A stretch of 64,000 nucleotides of DNA. It comes from Anaerocolumna sp. MB42-C2 (GTDB lineage: Bacteria; Bacillota; Clostridia; Lachnospirales; Lachnospiraceae). A program made the position numbers and the translations under genes. Positions 26,133 through 34,929 of this stretch are shown piece after piece. The DNA lies in the NCBI RefSeq assembly GCF_030913705.1, contig NZ_CP133190.1:992001-1056000 (forward strand), in the 5' to 3' direction. A model generated the notes under the pieces. It was not told where the DNA came from. It made no database searches and saw nothing but the letters and a program-made list of their open reading frames with translations. Every line of letters begins with the position of its first letter. Positions within the stretch are counted from its first letter, which is position 1.

Positions 26133-28013
26133 TTAGTACCTCATTGGAATTATTTGATTTAACTCTTCTAAAGTACCGTCTCTTAAAAAACATGAAATAA
26201 TTGCTTTTCCTAAGGGATCAAGATTTTCATTGTCAAATTTAGTCATTTCTCTTTTAAAGAAATCAACCAAAATCTGTGCACCTTTATCATATCCTTCCGT
26301 TCCTACCTCAGCCTGCACCTCCGGCTGTAAAAAGGCTTTTCTGATATAATGTCCATCTATTTTTAACGAATCATGACAATAACCTAACAGTTTACATCTG
26401 GCTTCCACAAGATGTTCGGGTTTGAATTTTGCCCCGCCTCTTCTGGCTATATATTCCCTAGCGATCCACTGAGGCATAAATCCTACCTCATAAGCTCCAA
26501 TGTGCTGGTTTGGTATTAATACATATCTTGTATGAGAAGAATTTTTAATCTGCTCTAAGAGTAAGTTGGCCTGGGTTACCATTTTACCCGTAGCAAACGG
26601 CCAGTAAGAACCTACCCCTTCACTGGTCATGATATTAGAAGAAGTAATACTTGGATTATTATAACCTCTAGGTGCTACAAGCCTCCATATCCAAGCAAGA
26701 GCCGGAGGTAATATATGAAATAATCCAAGGATACCATAACTAGGATTCTCTTTTGTACAAGGTGGAGTTCTTACACCGAAACTTCTTACATCGACCTCAA
26801 CCGGTTCATTTACAATATTAGGTACCAAATGCCTAGGTAAAATTACTCTGGGATTCGGACAAGGTTTACCATCCGAGTCTAATGTATGTTCCCATACCAG
26901 GCAGGTGGCTTTCGGCACACCCTGTACATTTAGAAATACCAATGGTTCTGAGGGTTGTGTAAAAATGCTTTCAAACTGAGGAGAAGTTCCGTATTTTTTA
27001 ATATGATCCAGACGTAAAAACCATCCAGCTTCCGCATCTTTTACTACCAGCTTTTTACTATCATTTTGCATTGCAGGATGACAGATGGCCATATCATCGG
27101 TAACCGGTCTAAGTTCGCAGGTATCAATGAGTTCGATATAATTTTTCTCTTTGGTTACAGTATTACTGCCCAAGATAACCCTTCCATCCAATTCCCTGTG
27201 AATATTTTCCACCATTTCACTTTTACCGCCACCGGAAGCTCCCTCATGCATAATTACAATTTCATTATCATATGGGGTTATAACTTTTACCGTAGAAGCA
27301 TGAACCGTAGTCCATCCCTCTTTCTCTCCAATGTTAAGGAGAACACCATAGATGCCTTTTTTAGCACTGGGCCCTGGATATAAGTTATATGAAAAAACTT
27401 CGTGTAAATCAGTTAATCGGTTGTGAATAACTATCTGTTTGCCGTTAAAATGAGTATGCCTAAAAGGTGGTGCCAAATATACAACAGCTTTTGGTTTAAA
27501 TTCTTTCTCTATCTTATCTAAATTAATAAATCCCTGTAAATCAGCCAATGCCGCACCAAAAAATGCTGCATTCAACGGAGCCACTAATAAAGCTTCATAA
27601 CCGTATTCCATACCTCCGGCCATAAAAGGTATTACCATTATTTCCTGTTCTTTTAGCCATGTTAAGGTAGCTTCACGCAGAGGAGCAAAATCATCTTTAT
27701 ATACATCATCGTACGTTGGTTTATCTGTCCCCAATTCATCGGCTACCAATAGACAATCCGGATCGCGTCTTCTCATATAATCATCCGGATAGTTGATGAC
27801 AGCCCCATTTTTGCAGCGGGTAACCGTGGCCTCACTAACGGAGCCTTTACCATCTACTTCATATTTTACCTCAAATGTGTCATTTGCATTATTACCAAAG
27901 GTTAATACCAATAATTCTTCCCTTGTTTTTGGTGCAATGACGTTTTTACAATTGTTTAAGATGTTTTGTACATCTTCCGATAAGATTAATTTTTGAAACA
28001 ATTCTATCACCAT
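26133..28013 (-). CDS. DUF4914-family protein with PEPCK-like P-loop
   Basis: A 626-residue soluble protein of the DUF4914 type; no reaction is established. A phosphate-binding loop GASGGGKSE at 258-266, in the context IVIMHEGASGGGKSEMVENIHRE, looks like the kinase-1 loop of ATP-type PEP carboxykinases or HPr kinase, and later segments (CHPAMQNDSKK, WPFATGKM) fit an ATP-binding fold. The ATG at 28013 follows AGAAAGGA closely; an in-frame TTG at 28046 has no ribosome site. The DUF2294 gene lies just upstream but is separated by a terminator. It is probably nucleotide-dependent, but whether kinase, carboxykinase or other is not known. Confidence 0.75.
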   Translation of the reverse strand: MVIELFQKLILSEDVQNILNNCKNVIAPKTREELLVLTFGNNANDTFEVKYEVDGKGSVSEATVTRCKNGAVINYPDDYMRRRDPDCLLVADELGTDKPTYDDVYKDDFAPLREATLTWLKEQEIMVIPFMAGGMEYGYEALLVAPLNAAFFGAALADLQGFINLDKIEKEFKPKAVVYLAPPFRHTHFNGKQIVIHNRLTDLHEVFSYNLYPGPSAKKGIYGVLLNIGEKEGWTTVHASTVKVITPYDNEIVIMHEGASGGGKSEMVENIHRELDGRVILGSNTVTKEKNYIELIDTCELRPVTDDMAICHPAMQNDSKKLVVKDAEAGWFLRLDHIKKYGTSPQFESIFTQPSEPLVFLNVQGVPKATCLVWEHTLDSDGKPCPNPRVILPRHLVPNIVNEPVEVDVRSFGVRTPPCTKENPSYGILGLFHILPPALAWIWRLVAPRGYNNPSITSSNIMTSEGVGSYWPFATGKMVTQANLLLEQIKNSSHTRYVLIPNQHIGAYEVGFMPQWIAREYIARRGGAKFKPEHLVEARCKLLGYCHDSLKIDGHYIRKAFLQPEVQAEVGTEGYDKGAQILVDFFKREMTKFDNENLDPLGKAIISCFLRDGTLEELNQIIPMRY

Positions 28014-28067
28014 TGTCCTTTCTAAATAATTACTCTTGGAAAACAATTAACTACCATAAAGAAAAAA

Positions 28068-28104
28068 AAACCGATACCCATGGTTATCACATGGATATCG
28101 GTTT
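28068..28104 (-). terminator. Terminator of the DUF2294 gene
   Basis: On the minus strand, AAACCGATATCCATG pairs with CATGGGTATCGGTTT, followed by a run of T residues (complement of GAAAAAAAAA). Confidence 0.85.
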
Positions 28105-28151
28105 ACTAACAACTTAGCCCGGCTACTTTGTATCGTCTTCCGAAATTATTT

Positions 28152-28511
28152 TTACAGTATTAAGTCCTCTAAGTTTTTATCAACAGTTATAATGATTACT
28201 TTTTCTCCGGTTTTCGTGCTAACGTCACTATGAGTGCTAACAATGGCTACATCTACGATTTCACGGATTAATGTTTCCAAGTATGCTCTCCCGCTTTCAA
28301 AGAGTGAAGTACGTACTTTTTTAAACAACTCAACACCTTGAGGGTTCTCTGTAAGTTTTTGCTCCGATGGACTTAAAAATCCCAGAAGTCTTACAATAAT
28401 CATGTCACCAATAATATAAGATTTTATTACCTTTGGACCTCGTCCCATATATTCTATCTCATATTTACTGATTGCTTCACTTAACCTAGCTTCTAATTGA
28501 CCCTTTGTCAT
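28152..28511 (-). CDS. DUF2294 domain protein
   Basis: A 119-residue protein covers the whole DUF2294 family pattern: GRGPKVIKSYIIGDMIIVRL near residue 24, then the amphipathic GVELFKKVRTSLFESGRAYL and the terminal VDVAIVSTHSDVSTKTGEKV. Members are widespread in Firmicutes, and some have been linked to cation-dependent growth, but no biochemical activity is settled. It is monocistronic with its own terminator. The ribosome site is weak (GGAAAG well upstream). Confidence 0.8.
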   Translation of the reverse strand: MTKGQLEARLSEAISKYEIEYMGRGPKVIKSYIIGDMIIVRLLGFLSPSEQKLTENPQGVELFKKVRTSLFESGRAYLETLIREIVDVAIVSTHSDVSTKTGEKVIIITVDKNLEDLIL

Positions 28512-28604
28512 TGAAAATACCTACTTTCCTATTGAGTATATCTTATTTTACTAAATGTGTCAATATGACTTTTTATACCATAATTCTTCTTATTTTGATA
28601 ATTC

Positions 28605-28654
28605 GTTACTGTCCACTCCCCTGTAAAAAGCAGCAGTTCCGTGAACAATAACAG
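28605..28654 (-). repeat. 50-bp palindromic repeat, family 2 copy 2
   Basis: On the minus strand the element reads GTTATTGTTCACGGAACTGC to GGGGAGTGGACAGTAAC, matching the copy at 25576-25625 at about 44 of 50 positions. A further, weaker inverted end (GTTGAACAGTAGC at 28755-28767) suggests that the copy belongs to a longer ~160-bp palindromic unit running to ~28770. Confidence 0.75.
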
Positions 28655-29024
28655 ACTTCGCGTTACACACAAAACGAGGAGGCAGCGTTTTGACTCTCAA
28701 TTCTCCGGTTTTCTGTGACAATACACTCACAAAAACCACGTCGAGTTGTTGCCTGTTGAACAGTAGCGATAATTCAACTATAATTATGTTTACATCTAAA
28801 TTGATACTATACATACTAATTTTTTTTGCAGTATTAATTTATCCGAAAATCCGTGCAATATTCGACGTAATACTTTTTTAGCAGCTATCCTTGTAAATGG
28901 GAAATAAAAGCAGTACAATATAAACAAATATGAACATATAAATATATCTGGATAATTGCAGAATGAGTGTTTTAGACTTTTGCTGCCAAACTCCTTATAA
29001 AGAAATAGAAAGAGAGGTTATATT
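28655..29024. other. Region between the repeat and gpmA
   Basis: No convincing gene is seen. The left part (to ~28770) looks like a continuation of the palindromic repeat unit. The right part is AT-rich, and the gpmA promoter must lie here; a clear -35/-10 pair could not be fixed. Confidence 0.4.
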
Positions 29025-29768
29025 ATGAAACTGGTAATAATCAGACATGGTGAAAGTGAGTGGAATAAATTAAATCTCTTCACGGGTTGGACCGACGTGG
29101 ACTTGTCTCCAAAAGGCATAGAAGAAGCCAAAGCTGCAGGCAGGTTGTTAAAAGCAAATGGATTTGATTTTGATATTTGTTATACATCCTATTTGAAAAG
29201 AGCAATTCATACCCTGAATTATGTATTGGATGAAATGGACCGGACCTGGCTTCCGGTTGTAAAAACCTGGAACTTAAATGAACGACATTACGGAGCTCTT
29301 CAAGGTCTTAACAAATCAGAAACTGCAGAAAAATATGGTGAGGATCAAGTTAAGATTTGGCGGCGTTCCTTTGATATCCGTCCTCCGAAACTATCTGCTG
29401 ATGACGAACAAAATCCAAGGAATCAGATGCAATACAGGAATATAGACAAAGAAAAGCTTCCTTTTTGCGAAAGTCTTAAGGATACCATAGATCGTGTCAT
29501 TCCCTACTATAATGAAGCGATTATGAAAGATATTCTTGCCGGTAAAAGAGTACTTATCGCAGCTCATGGGAATTCCATTCGCTCTTTGGTAAAATATCTT
29601 GAGAATCTATCAGAAGCAGAAATAATCGATGTAAATATCCCTACAGGTATCCCCTTGGTTTACGAGTTTAATTCAGATCTTAAGGTAATCAATAAATATT
29701 ATCTGGGTGATCCAGACGCTGTAAAAGCACAGATGGAACAGGTCGCAAATCAAGGAAAGACAAAATAG
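29025..29768 (+). CDS. gpmA: 2,3-bisphosphoglycerate-dependent phosphoglycerate mutase
   Basis: This glycolytic enzyme interconverts 3- and 2-phosphoglycerate. The 247-residue protein has the phosphohistidine motif [12 protein letters not shown] at the N-terminus, the [13 protein letters not shown] block, the [12 protein letters not shown] motif and the second histidine in [13 protein letters not shown], all typical of the cofactor-dependent dPGM. The ribosome site is AGAGAGG. It is apparently monocistronic. Confidence 0.96.
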   Translation: MKLVIIRHGESEWNKLNLFTGWTDVDLSPKGIEEAKAAGRLLKANGFDFDICYTSYLKRAIHTLNYVLDEMDRTWLPVVKTWNLNERHYGALQGLNKSETAEKYGEDQVKIWRRSFDIRPPKLSADDEQNPRNQMQYRNIDKEKLPFCESLKDTIDRVIPYYNEAIMKDILAGKRVLIAAHGNSIRSLVKYLENLSEAEIIDVNIPTGIPLVYEFNSDLKVINKYYLGDPDAVKAQMEQVANQGKTK

Positions 29769-29874
29769 CGTGAAAATGAATCCATAAGGATTACTCAGCA
29801 GTATTTGATTAATTATTGTATCATAACTAAATTGCTCTCATATAATAACAAAAAAGAATAAAGAGAGAAATTGT

Positions 29875-30459
29875 ATGTTATTTAACAACAACAATTTATC
29901 CAACTGTAAAAATCAAATCAATGTATTTAACGCTTTCCGTAAATTATGGGAACAACATGTTTTTTGGACCAGAACATTTATCATAAGTACTGCCTCTAAT
30001 ACAGAAGATCTGGAACTTGTTACGGAAAGATTGCTGCGTAATCCTACTGATTTTGCTGTAGTACTAAGGAATTTTTATTCTGCTGATAAAGCTGTAACTT
30101 TCGAGGGCTTATTAAAGGATCATCTTTTAATCGCCGCCAGACTAATTAATAATACAAAAAATGGTAATATGGAAGCGGTTTACGAAGACAGAAAAAAATG
30201 GCATAAAAATGCAGATGAAATCTCTTTATTTCTTGGCGAAATCAATCCACACTGGTCTCCCAGACAATTTCGGGCATTATTCTATGAACATCTTAAAATG
30301 ACAGAAGATCAAGCTGTATACCGGCTGAATGGAAAATACGCTTCCGATATAGCCTTATTTGATATCCTTGAAGCTCAGGCATTACAGATGGCGGACTTAA
30401 TGGCTTTTGGGATTTTGAATCAGTTTTTCTTAAATCCCACGAATAATTCCAGACAATAA
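29875..30459 (+). CDS. Conserved hypothetical helical protein, 194 aa
   Basis: A soluble, all-helical-looking protein has aromatic and acidic motifs LWEQHVFWTRTFIIS near residue 24, LLKDHLLIAARLINN near 80 and NPHWSPRQFRALFYEHL near 122. Repeated His/Glu pairs spaced across helices could form a metal-binding bundle. Relatives occur across Clostridia, but no function is known to me. It follows gpmA by ~106 bp with a GAGAGAAA ribosome site and may be expressed separately. Confidence 0.7.
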   Translation: MLFNNNNLSNCKNQINVFNAFRKLWEQHVFWTRTFIISTASNTEDLELVTERLLRNPTDFAVVLRNFYSADKAVTFEGLLKDHLLIAARLINNTKNGNMEAVYEDRKKWHKNADEISLFLGEINPHWSPRQFRALFYEHLKMTEDQAVYRLNGKYASDIALFDILEAQALQMADLMAFGILNQFFLNPTNNSRQ

Positions 30460-30478
30460 CATAATTATTAGTATTTTA

Positions 30479-30532
30479 CCTGCCAGCTTTCTGGCCAAAC
30501 GCGGTTTTTTAGACTGTACAGCAGGTGGCAGG
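30479..30532. terminator. Candidate terminator after the 194-aa gene
   Basis: CCTGCCA (30479-30485) can pair with TGGCAGG (30526-30532), with a TTTTTT run inside the loop at ~30505. This is weak evidence, but it sits just 20 bp past the stop codon. Confidence 0.4.
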
Positions 30533-30578
30533 ATTAACATTCTTTCCAATATCATAGAACATTTCTTGTACTTACTTA

Positions 30579-30660
30579 TAAGTTGTATTTTTCAGCATTT
30601 GTCTTATAATAAAATTAAGTTTTACATCGACAGGTCTAACATACTGAAAAATACAACTTA
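30579..30660. repeat. 82-bp palindromic element
   Basis: TAAGTTGTATTTTTCAGCA (30579-30597) is matched by TACTGAAAAATACAACTTA (30642-30660), 18 of 19 complementary. The interior pairs weakly (TTGTC/GACAG). It stands alone in the 363-bp gap, with nothing gene-like on either side, and has the form of a small non-autonomous mobile palindrome. Confidence 0.65.
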
Positions 30661-30822
30661 AATATCCCTAATGTAGGATCGTTCCTTTATGAACAAATTC
30701 TATCTGTTCAAAATCAAACCAGTGGAATTATTATATAGAATACTTATTGGTTCTCATAAACTTGCATAATAAAAAAAATTATGCTATTATACTAATATTA
30801 AAATTTTAGGAGGAAAGTTACA

Positions 30823-32148
30823 ATGGATTCAGACCCTGACGGGGATAGTATTATATTTCAGATAATAATACTAATTATTTTAACATTTATTAATGCATTT
30901 TTTTCCTGTGCCGAAATGGCCACCGTTTCTGTTAACAAAAATAAAATTAAAAGATTGGCAGAGTCGGGTAATAAAAAAGCAAATCTAGTTCAAAACTTAA
31001 TTGACGAACCAACTAAATTCTTCTCAACAATTCAAGTAGCTATTACATTAGCCGGATTCTTTTCCAGTGCTTCTGCTGCCACCGGACTTTCAGGACCTTT
31101 AGGACAATGGTTGGAAGCAATGCATATACCGTATGGTAAACAAATGTCCTTAATCCTGATCACTATATTATTATCCTATTTCACCTTGGTATTCGGTGAA
31201 CTGGTACCTAAGAGGATTGCAATACAAAACACGGAATCAATTAGTATGTTTGCTGTTAAACCGATTATATTGATATCCAAGGTCGCCTCTCCATTTATTC
31301 GATTACTAACTGCTTCCACCAATTTAGTAATGAAATTATTCGGTGCAAAAAATGATATGGTAGAAGATATTTTATCAAGAGAAGAAATAAAGTCCCTTGT
31401 TGAAGAAGGACAAGTTCATGGTGTTCTCAACGAAAATGAAAAAGAAATGATTAATTCCATCATTGAATTTGATGATAAACTTGCTAAGGAAATTATGACC
31501 CCTAAGATTAATATATATGCAATTAATATATTAGATCCTCTGGATGATTACATTAATAAATTATTAGAAACAAAATACTCCCGGATTCCGGTTTACGAAG
31601 ATGATATTGATAATATCATCGGTATTCTTTATTCAAAAGATTTTATGAGAGAAGCAATTAAGGTTGGTTACCGTAATGTAGATATCCGTTCCATAATGAC
31701 GAAACCCTACCTGGTTCCGGATAGTAAAAATATTTATGAATTGTTTAAAGAACTGCAGTTATCTAAAAATCATATAGCCGTATTAATCGATGAATATGGT
31801 GGTTTTTCCGGAATTGTTACTATGGAAGACCTGGTCGAAGAAGTTATGGGTGATATTGAGGATGAATATGACAATACATTACCTAAAATTAAGAAATTAG
31901 ATAATAACACCTACCTTATTGACGGTTTATTAACAATTGATGAATTAAATGACAAGCTGGATTTAAATATATCTTCTGATAATTATGAAACGATTTCCGG
32001 TTTATTAATTGATACTATGGGTGAAATTCCCAATGATCATGATGACCGTACTATAGAAGTTGACAATCTGGTATTTAAAATTGAAAGCGTTACCAAAAAA
32101 AGAATTGATAAAATCAAATTATATATAGGCAGTGTAGAAAAAGCATAA
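30823..32148 (+). CDS. CNNM/CorC-type membrane protein (DUF21, CBS pair, CorC_HlyC)
   Basis: The 441-residue protein shows an N-terminal DUF21 membrane domain (four spans, ~10-200) ending in the SREEIKSLVEEGQ linker. A CBS pair (~205-335) contains MTPKINIYAI and SIMTKPYLVP. A C-terminal CorC_HlyC domain (~350-435) opens with the acidic linker MGDIEDEYD. Such proteins, often labelled hemolysin C homologues, are now linked to magnesium or cobalt efflux and ion homeostasis. AGGAGG precedes the ATG, and a strong terminator follows the stop codon. Confidence 0.93.
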   Translation: MDSDPDGDSIIFQIIILIILTFINAFFSCAEMATVSVNKNKIKRLAESGNKKANLVQNLIDEPTKFFSTIQVAITLAGFFSSASAATGLSGPLGQWLEAMHIPYGKQMSLILITILLSYFTLVFGELVPKRIAIQNTESISMFAVKPIILISKVASPFIRLLTASTNLVMKLFGAKNDMVEDILSREEIKSLVEEGQVHGVLNENEKEMINSIIEFDDKLAKEIMTPKINIYAINILDPLDDYINKLLETKYSRIPVYEDDIDNIIGILYSKDFMREAIKVGYRNVDIRSIMTKPYLVPDSKNIYELFKELQLSKNHIAVLIDEYGGFSGIVTMEDLVEEVMGDIEDEYDNTLPKIKKLDNNTYLIDGLLTIDELNDKLDLNISSDNYETISGLLIDTMGEIPNDHDDRTIEVDNLVFKIESVTKKRIDKIKLYIGSVEKA

Positions 32149-32152
32149 AAAT

Positions 32153-32191
32153 ACAGGTACCCGTAACTTATGTAAAGTTTCGGGTACCTGT
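32153..32191. terminator. Terminator shared by the CNNM and RpiR genes
   Basis: ACAGGTACCCG pairs perfectly with CGGGTACCTGT around TAACTTATGTAAAGTTT, with a T-rich tail. It sits between convergent genes. Confidence 0.8.
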
Positions 32192-32243
32192 ACTTTTGCT
32201 TATATGCCGGAATTTATATGTTTAACATATCCTATATAGGTTA

Positions 32244-33095
32244 TTATAGCAGTTTTGAAGATATCGCTTCCGTGGTTCTTGCTTTATTATCTCTGGATTG
32301 ATTATAGTGCTTAACAAAATATTCCATATATAAAACTTCCAATAAATAAAGCTGTACCATAGATGTGGAAGAAGCACCGCCATCAAGAGGACCCTCGTTT
32401 GAACCGCACAATAAAACAACATCGGCCTGATTGGTCAGGGCTGTTTTGGCAAACCTGGTAATACAAATGGACTTACAGGCATTTTGCTTCACAAGCTTAT
32501 GCACTTCAATCATATCTTTTGTAGAACCGGAATAGGAAAATATAATAGCCAGATCCCTGCTGTCTAAAAGAGCTGCTGCCATGCACTGCATGTGACCATC
32601 CGCTATAAATTCAACATTAGGAAGTATTCTCATAAACTTCTGCTTTGCTTCCAGGGCTATAACCCCTGATGATCCAACTCCAAAAAAATGAATCCTTTTT
32701 GCTGCAGATATTAAATCAACTGCTTTCGTGACTGCATCAAAATCCAATAAATTAAATGTTTCATTTAATGCTGCTATATTCGTAGCGAAAGTTTTTTTAC
32801 ATACTGTTTTTACATCATCTTCTAATTCAATGGTTCCGGCTATTGCATTACTCATACCCTTTTTATTCGCAATATCCTGGGCTAAGAGCATTTTAAATTC
32901 CTGATAACCATTTAATTTCAAGGCTTTACAGAACCGGAATACCGTTGTATCACCTACTCCGCACATCTCAGCTAAATCCGTAATGGAGGTATATAATACT
33001 TTCTGCGGATTTTGGAATACAAAATCCGCAACCACTTTTTCCGATTTTGTAAATTTGCCGTAACTGTTTTCAATTTTGGAATATATTCCTTCCAT
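32244..33095 (-). CDS. MurR/RpiR-family transcriptional regulator
   Basis: A 283-residue regulator has an N-terminal RpiR helix-turn-helix (SITDLAEMCGVGDTTVFRFC, ~33-52) and a C-terminal SIS phosphosugar-binding domain (FFGVGSSGVIALEAKQKF near 140). It follows nanE on the same strand and probably senses an amino-sugar phosphate such as GlcNAc-6-P or ManNAc-6-P to regulate the nanE and nagBA transcripts. ATG 33095 with AAAGGAG seven bases upstream is preferred over an in-frame TTG at 33101. Confidence 0.92.
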   Translation of the reverse strand: MEGIYSKIENSYGKFTKSEKVVADFVFQNPQKVLYTSITDLAEMCGVGDTTVFRFCKALKLNGYQEFKMLLAQDIANKKGMSNAIAGTIELEDDVKTVCKKTFATNIAALNETFNLLDFDAVTKAVDLISAAKRIHFFGVGSSGVIALEAKQKFMRILPNVEFIADGHMQCMAAALLDSRDLAIIFSYSGSTKDMIEVHKLVKQNACKSICITRFAKTALTNQADVVLLCGSNEGPLDGGASSTSMVQLYLLEVLYMEYFVKHYNQSRDNKARTTEAISSKLL

Positions 33096-33107
33096 ATCCA
33101 AACTCCT

Positions 33108-33803
33108 TTATTCTACACAATTTATCATATCAACAAATCTCCTGGTAATATCCATGGGCCGTGTGATTGCCGTACCGACAACCGCCGCATATACTCCGCA
33201 GCTAAATGCCTCTTTTAACTGCTCCGGTGTCCATATACCGCCCTCTGCTATGACAGGAATACTTAAATTCACAGAAAGTTCTTTCATTAAATCAAAGTTT
33301 GGAAGCCTGCTACCTTTCGTTTCCTTTGTATAACCGCATAATGTCGTTCCGACCAGATCGAACCCCAGCAGCTTTGCATGCAGTGCATCTTCATAGGTAG
33401 AGCAGTCTCCCATAAATAACATATTGGGATATTTCTTTCTTAATTTAAGGAAAAAATCATCCAGGCTGATACCATATGGCCGCAAGCGATTGGTTGCATC
33501 CATTGCTATAATATCCGGCCGGCTTTCCATAAGGGCATCAACAGCATCTTCCGTAGGCGTTATATATACCTCACTATCCGGAAATATCTGCTTATATAAT
33601 CCGATAACCGGCAGTTTTACTGACTTTTTGATCTCCACAATATCTTCCGGCGTATTTGCACGTATTCCGCTGGCCCCGCCAAGTTCAGCAGCATATGCCA
33701 TTCTGGACATAATATAGGAACTGTATAAGGGTTCATTACTTAGTGCCTGACAGGAAACGATTAATCCGCCTTTTATCTTATTTAGAACTTCTGAATTTTT
33801 CAT
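33108..33803 (-). CDS. nanE: N-acetylmannosamine-6-phosphate 2-epimerase
   Basis: NanE converts ManNAc-6-P to GlcNAc-6-P, linking sialic acid catabolism to the nag pathway. The 231-residue TIM-barrel protein has the N-terminal GGLIVSCQALSNEPLY, the catalytic lysine region in VIGLYKQ, and the phosphate-binding AEGGIWTPEQL near residue 180. GAGGTGACT precedes ATG 33803; an upstream in-frame ATG at 33881 would add a basic tail and has no ribosome site. It is the first gene before rpiR. No nanA or nanK is in the window, so the source of ManNAc-6-P is unclear. Confidence 0.93.
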   Translation of the reverse strand: MKNSEVLNKIKGGLIVSCQALSNEPLYSSYIMSRMAYAAELGGASGIRANTPEDIVEIKKSVKLPVIGLYKQIFPDSEVYITPTEDAVDALMESRPDIIAMDATNRLRPYGISLDDFFLKLRKKYPNMLFMGDCSTYEDALHAKLLGFDLVGTTLCGYTKETKGSRLPNFDLMKELSVNLSIPVIAEGGIWTPEQLKEAFSCGVYAAVVGTAITRPMDITRRFVDMINCVE

Positions 33804-33999
33804 AGTCACCTCAATCTGCCGCTTTAGTGGCGTGCTTTTTGCCGGTTGAAAAGAGTTTTTCAATTCAACATTACTCCCCAATTTTACCCGATTTTTACAA
33901 TTAACTATTTAATTTTATCCTTTTTTCCCTTTTATTACAACAAAAATCGTTTTATTATGGAATATTTATTTCGATAATTAAGAATTTTGATTCTATATT

Positions 34000-34133
34000 A
34001 ATAAAAATATTTTTCTCAAATAAATAAAAATATTTTTCTTTTTTTAATATTATATTACATTTATTCCATTGTCAACTGTCCACTTCTTCATATTATCAAG
34101 TAATATTTACTATAAAAGAAAAATATTTTTATT
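34000..34133. promoter_or_regulatory. Three copies of a 17-bp operator-like motif
   Basis: AATAAAAATATTTTTCT occurs exactly at 34000-34016 and 34023-34039, and inverted at 34117-34133, all in the divergent nanE/nagB promoter region. The AAAAATATTTTT core is palindromic. This is a good candidate operator set for the adjacent RpiR regulator. Confidence 0.65.
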
Positions 34134-34209
34134 TTCACTTGATTTTTAAAACAGATGGAATATACTAATACTGAAGCTATTGAAGAAGAATGAAAGGTAC
34201 TGGTGAAAA

Positions 34210-34920
34210 ATGAATTTAATAAAAGCAAATGATTATAATGATTTAAGCAGAAAGGCGGCTAATGTTATATCCGCACAGGTTATTTTAAAACCTGACTGTG
34301 TATTAGGCCTTGCAACCGGCTCTACACCCATCGGAACTTATAAGCAATTGGTGGAATGGTATAAAAAAGGCGATATCGATTTTTCCCAAGTGACAACAGT
34401 TAATTTAGATGAATATTGCGGACTGTCAACCGAGAACAATCAGAGTTACCGTTATTTTATGGACCATAACTTTTTTCTTCATATCAATATTGACAGAAAA
34501 AATACTAATGTTCCTAATGGTTTGGCTGTTAATTATGAGGATGAATGTGCCCGATATGATAAGCTGATTACTGAACTTGGCGGAATTGACTTACAGCTTC
34601 TTGGGATTGGCCGCAACGGACATATCGGTTTTAATGAACCTGATATATCCTTTGAGAAAACTACCCATATTGTAGAGCTGGATGAATCCACCATAGAAGC
34701 CAATGCCAGATTTTTTGACACAGTTGATGAAGTCCCCAGAAAAGCAATTACCATGGGAATTAAATCTATTATGCAGGCAAAAAAAGTATTATTAATTGCC
34801 AACGGACCGGATAAAAAGGATATTATTGAGAAAGCGCTGCACGGACCGGTAACACCGGATGTACCTGCATCCATTCTGCAGTTTCACCCGGATTTAACTG
34901 TAGTTTATTGTTTTGAATAG
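34210..34920 (+). CDS. nagB: Glucosamine-6-phosphate deaminase
   Basis: NagB converts glucosamine-6-phosphate to fructose-6-phosphate and ammonia. The 236-residue protein has the phosphate loop GLATGSTPIGTY, the catalytic region VNLDEYCGL (Asp near residue 66), GIGRNGHIGFNEP and the C-terminal substrate residues. The length matches the short Gram-positive form without the allosteric tail of the E. coli enzyme. It is the first gene of nagB-nagA and is divergent from nanE. Confidence 0.96.
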   Translation: MNLIKANDYNDLSRKAANVISAQVILKPDCVLGLATGSTPIGTYKQLVEWYKKGDIDFSQVTTVNLDEYCGLSTENNQSYRYFMDHNFFLHINIDRKNTNVPNGLAVNYEDECARYDKLITELGGIDLQLLGIGRNGHIGFNEPDISFEKTTHIVELDESTIEANARFFDTVDEVPRKAITMGIKSIMQAKKVLLIANGPDKKDIIEKALHGPVTPDVPASILQFHPDLTVVYCFE

Positions 34921-34929
34921 GAGGCAGTT

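Noticed and set aside
26133..28013. Calling the DUF4914 protein a PEP carboxykinase
   Set aside because: Only the phosphate loop is alike; the remaining PEPCK motifs could not be identified.
28590..28814. A 74-codon minus-strand frame containing a PPRFVCNAKSVIVHGT peptide
   Set aside because: It lies wholly within the palindromic repeat unit, its peptide follows the repeat sequence, and it has no convincing ribosome site.
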